Shown here piece after piece: positions 59,274 through 64,000 of a stretch of DNA of 64,000 bases (its first letter is position 1; each line of letters opens with the position of its first letter). The stretch lies in the NCBI GenBank assembly GCA_031552765.1, contig JAVBME010000023.1:1-64000 (forward strand). The letters are read 5' to 3'. A model generated the notes under the pieces. The model was not told the DNA's origin, did no database searches, and worked only from the letters and a program-made list of their open reading frames with translations. The translations under genes and the position numbers were made by a program. This DNA comes from JAVBME01 sp031552765. GTDB taxonomy: Bacteria; Bacillota; Negativicutes; Acidaminococcales; JAISLQ01.

Positions 59274-60986
59274 GTGAAAACACTTCTGGTAGCTTTTAAT
59301 AGCAAATACATTCATTCGGCCTTGGGGCTACGCTCAGTGGCCGCTTTTTGCCGTGTCGCCGGCCAGGATGTCAAGGTGCTGGAATTTACTTTGCAGACGC
59401 CCCTTTTATCGGCTTTGGCCGATACATATAAAGAACAGCCCTCTGTCGTCGGCATAGCTGTACATATTTGGAACCGCCGCCTGTCGCTTGATTTTGCGGC
59501 ACTGGTGAAAAAAGTGCTGCCCGAAGTACTGGTCGTATTGGGCGGCCCCGAGGTTTCTTATGATGCGGCCTCTGTGCTGGCTGAAAACCCGGCGGTCGAC
59601 TACATAGTTCAGGGCGAAGGCGAAGAAGTATTTTCTACTCTGTTGGCTGACGTGCAAAAGGGCGGCCGGGGAGAAGGCGCGGCCGGTATAGCATTATGGG
59701 CAGAAAAAGGCATAAACTTACAGGGTGGCGTGCAAGTATTGAAAGATTTGTCGACGTTGCCATTTACTTACGATTCAATTGTTCCGCCCGATAAAATCAT
59801 TTATTACGAAAGCTCGCGCGGCTGCCCATTTAGCTGTGCTTATTGCCTGTCTGGCGTTTCACATTCCGTGCGCTATAAACCTTTGGCACAAGTATTTTCC
59901 GAGTTGGAACGCTTGCTGGCGGCAGGTGTGAAGCAGGTGAAGTTTGTCGATCGTACCTATAACCTTGACAAGCGTCATTATCTGGCGCTGCTGCGCTGGC
60001 TGGCCGGTCAGGATACGGCTACAAATTTCCATTTTGAGATAAAGGCCGATACTCTGGATGAAAGTGACCTTGAGTTTTTGGCTTCCGTACCGCCCGGTCG
60101 GTTTCAGTTTGAAATAGGGATACAAAGTACACAGGAAAAAACACTGGAGGCCAGCGGGCGCCGCCAGGATTGGGCTAAGATCGCGCATAACATAAAGCAA
60201 CTGCGCAAGATAGGCAATATACACCTGCATTTAGACCTTATTATCGGCCTGCCATATGAGGGTTTGGCGGAGTTCGCGCAGTCATTCAATATGGTTTACG
60301 CTCTCAAACCGCACATGCTGCAACTGGGCTTTTTAAAACTGCTCAAAGGCTCGCTGCTAGAGCAAAAAACTGCCGAATATGGGTATGTATTTATGCCGGA
60401 GCCGCCATACGAAGTGCTTGCCAACAAATTTATCGATTATGGGCAGTTCAGGCGCTTAAAAATAATGGAAGAAGTTTTCGAACTTACCTATAATGCCGGG
60501 CGGTTTAATTACACGCTGGAGTTTTTATTGGACCATGTTTATAATGGGGATGCTTTTTCTTTATACATGTCTCTGGCCGAGTGGTGGGAAGAAAAAGGGC
60601 TGGCGTTTACTAGCCATAATGCCAGAACAGTTGTTGACAGTCTGGCCCTTTTTATCAGGGAAAAATGCGCTGATACAGCAGAGCAGGCCCTGGACTGTCT
60701 AAAACTGGACATCGTCTTGTACCATGACATAAACCTTCGTCCACAGTACTTGGCCTGGCAGGATAAAAAAGCTGGCGGTTTTGCCTCATATTTCTGGCGA
60801 CAGGAAGGTCTGGCGGCTAAATACTTGCCCGGTTTTGTATTTAAAAGCTGGCGGCAAACAAACAGCCGGTATCAAATAGAGAGTTTTTCTCAGTATTTTC
60901 CCGTTCTGGGCCAGTTAAAAGAACCGCTGCTTGTGCTTTTTGACAAGGAAAATACAAAAAGGCCCTGGCAGATTATAAAAATCTGA
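59274..60986 (+). CDS. B12-binding-domain radical SAM protein (DUF4080-type)
   Basis: A 570-residue enzyme. An N-terminal cobalamin-binding Rossmann-like domain (about 1-130, with VVLGGPEVSYD and VQGEGEEVF) precedes a radical-SAM barrel with the cluster motif CPFSCAYC (C184, C188, C191) and a DUF4080-like C-terminal region (from ~365). The usual DxHxxG cobalamin histidine loop is not evident, so B12 may not bind in the base-off mode. The reaction is unknown. GTG 59274 has GGGGG five bases upstream; four further codons are open. Same strand and close to thrC. Confidence 0.85.
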   Translation: MKTLLVAFNSKYIHSALGLRSVAAFCRVAGQDVKVLEFTLQTPLLSALADTYKEQPSVVGIAVHIWNRRLSLDFAALVKKVLPEVLVVLGGPEVSYDAASVLAENPAVDYIVQGEGEEVFSTLLADVQKGGRGEGAAGIALWAEKGINLQGGVQVLKDLSTLPFTYDSIVPPDKIIYYESSRGCPFSCAYCLSGVSHSVRYKPLAQVFSELERLLAAGVKQVKFVDRTYNLDKRHYLALLRWLAGQDTATNFHFEIKADTLDESDLEFLASVPPGRFQFEIGIQSTQEKTLEASGRRQDWAKIAHNIKQLRKIGNIHLHLDLIIGLPYEGLAEFAQSFNMVYALKPHMLQLGFLKLLKGSLLEQKTAEYGYVFMPEPPYEVLANKFIDYGQFRRLKIMEEVFELTYNAGRFNYTLEFLLDHVYNGDAFSLYMSLAEWWEEKGLAFTSHNARTVVDSLALFIREKCADTAEQALDCLKLDIVLYHDINLRPQYLAWQDKKAGGFASYFWRQEGLAAKYLPGFVFKSWRQTNSRYQIESFSQYFPVLGQLKEPLLVLFDKENTKRPWQIIKI

Positions 60987-61058
60987 TTGCCGCTGTTTAT
61001 ATCTTATGTTATTTTATTGGTAAATAAAGAGTAGTACTTGTAATGTGGTGATAATGGT

Positions 61059-61982
61059 ATGGCTTGGAGCAAGAAAAATGCAGTTTTTTTGTTAGCGGCT
61101 ATATTTTTTTTATTATGCGGGTGCGCCGGGAGGCAGCGCCCCTATATTGATTTTTCCAGGCCGGAAATTGACAGCACCGTGGGAGTTAAGGTCACACATG
61201 ACAATACATATATAAGGATAGCTATCGCCGAACCTTTGCCGCGACTCGGCATGGTCGGTTACTATCGCCTGCTGGCTGAACACCTTGGCGTGCAAAGCGG
61301 CAGGACGCCGGAACTGATACAGCGCCAGAGCAATGAGGAAGTGATCGTGCTGCTGGCTAACGGCGGAGCCGATATCGCTATTTTCTCCGCCGGCGGCTAT
61401 CTTTCCTACCGGCAGGCTGTGCCTGTCGTGCCTTTGGTATTGCCTTCGGGCAATACAGGCATTTACCGCAACAGCCATGTAATTGTAAATAAAGACAGCG
61501 ATATTGCTGATGTTGCCGGACTTAAAGGAAAATCATTCGCGTTCAGCGACCCGCGCAGTCTGGCGGGGCGCCTGTATATGGTGCGGAATTTGAAGGATAG
61601 GGGTTTTAATCCCGACCAGTTTTTCTCCAACTATGTATATACTTACAGTTATGTAAAATCTTTGCAGGCCACGGCAGACGGCGTAGTATCCGGGGCATTG
61701 CTGGACAGCGGCTTTTATGAATACGCGCGTGAATACTATCCGCAGTTGCTGGCAAAAATAAAAATCATCGATACATCGCCGGCTTTTCCAGCCGGCCCTG
61801 TAGTAGTGCGGCAGGATATGCCTTTAGAGAGGCGGGAACTATTTCAAAGTATTTTTTTGAATATGCACCGCAATCAAGATATGAAGCTAATACTGGAAAA
61901 ACTTTATATCAGGCGCTTTGTCGATATTCCGCCAGGAGTATGGGATGATGCCCGCGGCATGCTGCCGGGAAACGGCGGTTGA
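61059..61982 (+). CDS. PhnD-like periplasmic binding lipoprotein
   Basis: A 307-residue lipoprotein: lipobox LLCGCAG after a hydrophobic signal. The body resembles phosphate/phosphonate (PhnD/SsuA-like) binding proteins: TYIRIAIAEPLPRLGMVGYY, ELIQRQSNEEVIVLLANGGA, VAGLKGKSFAFSDPRSLAGR. No ABC permease or ATPase is adjacent; a histidine kinase starts 3 bases downstream instead. It therefore probably acts as a ligand receptor for that kinase. Confidence 0.85.
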   Translation: MAWSKKNAVFLLAAIFFLLCGCAGRQRPYIDFSRPEIDSTVGVKVTHDNTYIRIAIAEPLPRLGMVGYYRLLAEHLGVQSGRTPELIQRQSNEEVIVLLANGGADIAIFSAGGYLSYRQAVPVVPLVLPSGNTGIYRNSHVIVNKDSDIADVAGLKGKSFAFSDPRSLAGRLYMVRNLKDRGFNPDQFFSNYVYTYSYVKSLQATADGVVSGALLDSGFYEYAREYYPQLLAKIKIIDTSPAFPAGPVVVRQDMPLERRELFQSIFLNMHRNQDMKLILEKLYIRRFVDIPPGVWDDARGMLPGNGG

Positions 61983-61985
61983 TTT

Positions 61986-63395
61986 ATGCTTAAAGTTTTC
62001 TTTGCCAAAAGCATCCGCCGTAAAATATTGGCCCTGGTACTTTCGATGGTAGTTCTTCTGGGTGTAATACTATCCATTGCTACCTGGGAAACAATGAACG
62101 ATCTGATGGGCGAACAGCTGGAGAAACGGGGCCGCGAGATCGGGCTGCATGTATCGGCGCTGGCCGGCAACCAGATACTGGTGGACAACAGCTATGCTCT
62201 TTATGAAATATTGCGAGACACCGTGCGTAACAACGAGGATGTAAGGTATATACTTGTAGGCAGCCATGACCGCAGGCTACTGGCCCATACCTTTAACGGC
62301 GGACTGCCGGCAGGATTATGGTCACTGAATACTCTTGGCGCCACAGGTGATCCGTATACAGTTTTATTTGACAGTAACGAAGGGCTGGTGCGCGATGTAC
62401 TTCAGCCGATAGAAAAAGGCGCTGTAGGTTTCGTGCGGGTGGGTATAACCGAACGTCACGCCTATCGGTTGATAATACGCTATTTGCGCAACAATCTTTT
62501 GCTCATAGCCAGCATGTGTGTTTTCGCTTCTCTGATCGCCGCCGGTGTGGCCAAGTTGATAAGCAGGCCGGTCGTGCGTTTGGCCGCCGCCGCCGGTGAG
62601 ATAAGCCGGGGCAATCTGACTGTGCGTTCGGAGGTAGTAGCGCAAGATGAGATAGGGGTATTGGCCGAAACCTTTGACAACATGGCAAGCAGCCTCTACC
62701 GAAGCGACCAAGCTCGGCAGGAACTGCTGGCGATGCTCCAAGAAAAAGAAGCTGTGCGGACAGACCTTTTGCAAAAACTCCTGACCGCCCAGGAAGATGA
62801 AAGAAAACGTATATCACGGGAATTGCACGATGAAACCAGCCAGGCGCTGACTTCTCTTTTGATCTCCATACACATGCTGACGGAAAAGGCGGAAAACGAG
62901 CAACAGAAAAAATTGCTGCTGGAAATACGCGACATAGTGGCAGATATATTGGACGGAGTGCGTAACCTGGCGGTAGAGCTGAGGCCGGCCATGCTTGATG
63001 AAATAGGGCTGATCGCTGCTTTGGGGAAATATTTTGCCGGCTATAGCGCAAAGTACGCGCTGGCAGTTGATTTTAACCATGAGGGAGATTTTAGCAGTTG
63101 CCCAAGTGAGATAGCTATGGCTATATACCGCATAATGCAAGAATGTCTTACGAATATCGTCAAACACGCAAAAGCCGGCCGGGTGACCGTGCGCATTGAG
63201 CGTACCGAGGGCAGGGTAATTATGGTCATCCGTGACGACGGACGAGGGATGAGCCAAAAGGATATAGACGCAGCGAGGCGGGATAACAGGCTGGGCATTT
63301 ATGGAATGAGAGAACGGGCGGAAATTTTAGGTGGCAGGTTTGCTGTAATATCAGACGGCAATGGTACGGCAATATCTGTGGAAATACCACTTTAA
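61986..63395 (+). CDS. NarX/DegS-type sensor histidine kinase
   Basis: A 469-residue inner-membrane kinase. Segment 1 at ~13-33, an extracytoplasmic loop (about 35-165), segment 2 at ~169-190, HAMP (about 190-245, with ISRPVVRLAAAAGEISRG), HisKA_3 with phospho-acceptor H281 in SRELHDETSQALTS, and a HATPase domain with IMQECLTNIVKHA (N box) and IRDDGRGM. The extracytoplasmic part could contact the upstream lipoprotein. The response regulator follows after 13 bases. Confidence 0.92.
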   Translation: MLKVFFAKSIRRKILALVLSMVVLLGVILSIATWETMNDLMGEQLEKRGREIGLHVSALAGNQILVDNSYALYEILRDTVRNNEDVRYILVGSHDRRLLAHTFNGGLPAGLWSLNTLGATGDPYTVLFDSNEGLVRDVLQPIEKGAVGFVRVGITERHAYRLIIRYLRNNLLLIASMCVFASLIAAGVAKLISRPVVRLAAAAGEISRGNLTVRSEVVAQDEIGVLAETFDNMASSLYRSDQARQELLAMLQEKEAVRTDLLQKLLTAQEDERKRISRELHDETSQALTSLLISIHMLTEKAENEQQKKLLLEIRDIVADILDGVRNLAVELRPAMLDEIGLIAALGKYFAGYSAKYALAVDFNHEGDFSSCPSEIAMAIYRIMQECLTNIVKHAKAGRVTVRIERTEGRVIMVIRDDGRGMSQKDIDAARRDNRLGIYGMRERAEILGGRFAVISDGNGTAISVEIPL

Positions 63396-63408
63396 GGAGA
63401 ACGGGCGC

Positions 63409-64000
63409 ATGGAAAAAACTACGATACTGCTGGCTGATGACCATGCTCTTTTACGGGCCGGACTGAAAATGCTTCTGGAAAGCAGTGGGGAATATACAGT
63501 AGTTGGTGAGGCCGAAAATGGCAAAAAAGCCTTGGACTTGGCCAAACAGCTCAAGCCGGATATGCTGCTGCTGGATATATCCATGCCGGTGTTGGACGGT
63601 CTGGCGCTTTTGCGCGCGCTGAAAAAGGAAAAATGCGCCTGCCTGCCTGTTGTCCTCACTATGCATGAAGACGATGAATACATCAGGCAGGCTATGCAGG
63701 AAGGCGCCCGCGGCTATGTGCAAAAAAGCGCGGTGGATCTGGAACTGTTCGATGCGTTGCGGACAATACTTTCAGGCCGCATTTACCTTAATCTAAAAAA
63801 CTCGGAAACGCTGCTGAATCTTTTGCTGGCCGGCGACAAGGAAAACGTGGAGATTGTACGCAGGCCGGAAAATATATTGAGCATACGCGAGTACGAAGTT
63901 TTACGTCTTTACGTTTGGGGCCACTCTTTAAAAGAAATAGGCGAACAGCTTGGCCTTAGCGTAAAAACAGTGGATACTTACCGTTCCCGGATCATGAACA
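63409..64000 (+). CDS. NarL/FixJ-family response regulator (partial, cut by window end)
   Basis: The first 197 residues are in the window. Receiver domain (1-120): acidic pocket D10-D11, phospho-acceptor D56 in LLLDISMP, a Thr at LTMHEDDE and Lys in YVQKSA. A LuxR-type HTH begins near residue 165 (SIREYEVLRLYVWGHSLKEI, then GLSVKTVDTYRSR). AAGGAG precedes the ATG. It is the cognate output of the kinase upstream. The C-terminus lies beyond 64000. Confidence 0.93.
   Translation, partial: MEKTTILLADDHALLRAGLKMLLESSGEYTVVGEAENGKKALDLAKQLKPDMLLLDISMPVLDGLALLRALKKEKCACLPVVLTMHEDDEYIRQAMQEGARGYVQKSAVDLELFDALRTILSGRIYLNLKNSETLLNLLLAGDKENVEIVRRPENILSIREYEVLRLYVWGHSLKEIGEQLGLSVKTVDTYRSRIMN

Noticed and set aside
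1..64000. CRISPR arrays, tRNA/rRNA genes, transposons, prophage
   Set aside because: Read through for direct repeats, tRNA T-arm sequences, transposase or integrase motifs; none seen.

Overview
The window looks like a chromosome segment of a diderm Firmicute of the class Negativicutes. It mixes Gram-positive traits (a PyrR-type pyrimidine attenuator, PyrK/type 1B PyrD, a DtxR-type regulator, strong AGGAGG ribosome sites, frequent TTG/GTG starts) with outer-membrane traits: an SLH-domain porin of the OmpM type, an RND efflux pump and a BamE/SmpA-like protein. Rubredoxin, a TM1266-type regulator, FeoAB and a Crp/Fnr-ferredoxin pair point to an anaerobe. The genus cannot be fixed from the sequence alone. 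I saw no rRNA or tRNA genes, CRISPR array, insertion sequence or prophage.

Layout. 1-6.6 kb: short-chain fatty acid transporter behind a structured leader, a tiny rubredoxin, DAHP synthase, a SprA-related protein, and a sulfonate/nitrate-type ABC transporter on the minus strand. 6.9-13.1 kb: RND pump (adaptor plus AcrB-like pump, no TolC partner) and a BacA/SbmA-like ABC protein. 13.1-22.3 kb: two GGDEF proteins, a Kef-type antiporter, a DtxR-family repressor divergent from CorA, an apparently frame-disrupted BamE-like gene, a SIMPL protein and small hypotheticals. 22.3-32.1 kb: a complete de novo pyrimidine operon, pyrB-pyrC-carA-carB-pyrK-pyrD-pyrF-pyrE, with overlapping or nearly abutting genes behind a PyrR-type attenuator. 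32.1-37.1 kb: thioesterase, a GntR/FCD regulator and several unrecognised proteins. 37.2-44.2 kb: a long glutamine synthetase with a hairpin-rich leader, the SLH porin, a PAS/HD-GYP protein, YwqG and DUF2680-like proteins. 44.2-53.2 kb: DHH phosphoesterase, TM1266-family protein, an orphan sensor-like membrane protein, a TrmA-family RNA methyltransferase, a flavodoxin-fold reductase, ferredoxin/Crp pair, and feoA-feoA-feoB-Cys-rich protein. 53.2-64 kb: a 506-residue orphan, NadE, YbaK, ThrC, a B12/radical-SAM protein and a binding-protein/histidine-kinase/response-regulator trio cut by the window end.

How the parts fit. The pyrimidine operon carries every enzyme from bicarbonate/glutamine to UMP; glutamine synthetase nearby supplies its nitrogen donor. 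The two GGDEF proteins and the HD-GYP protein can make and break cyclic di-GMP. The DtxR protein and a DtxR-like palindrome before feoA suggest iron-responsive control. The most interesting unexplained items are three compact hairpins between the pyr attenuator and pyrB, structured leaders before the fatty-acid transporter and glutamine synthetase genes, two Rex-like palindromes, and the PhnD-like lipoprotein with a two-component system. I did not find a clearly new defence or mobile system.
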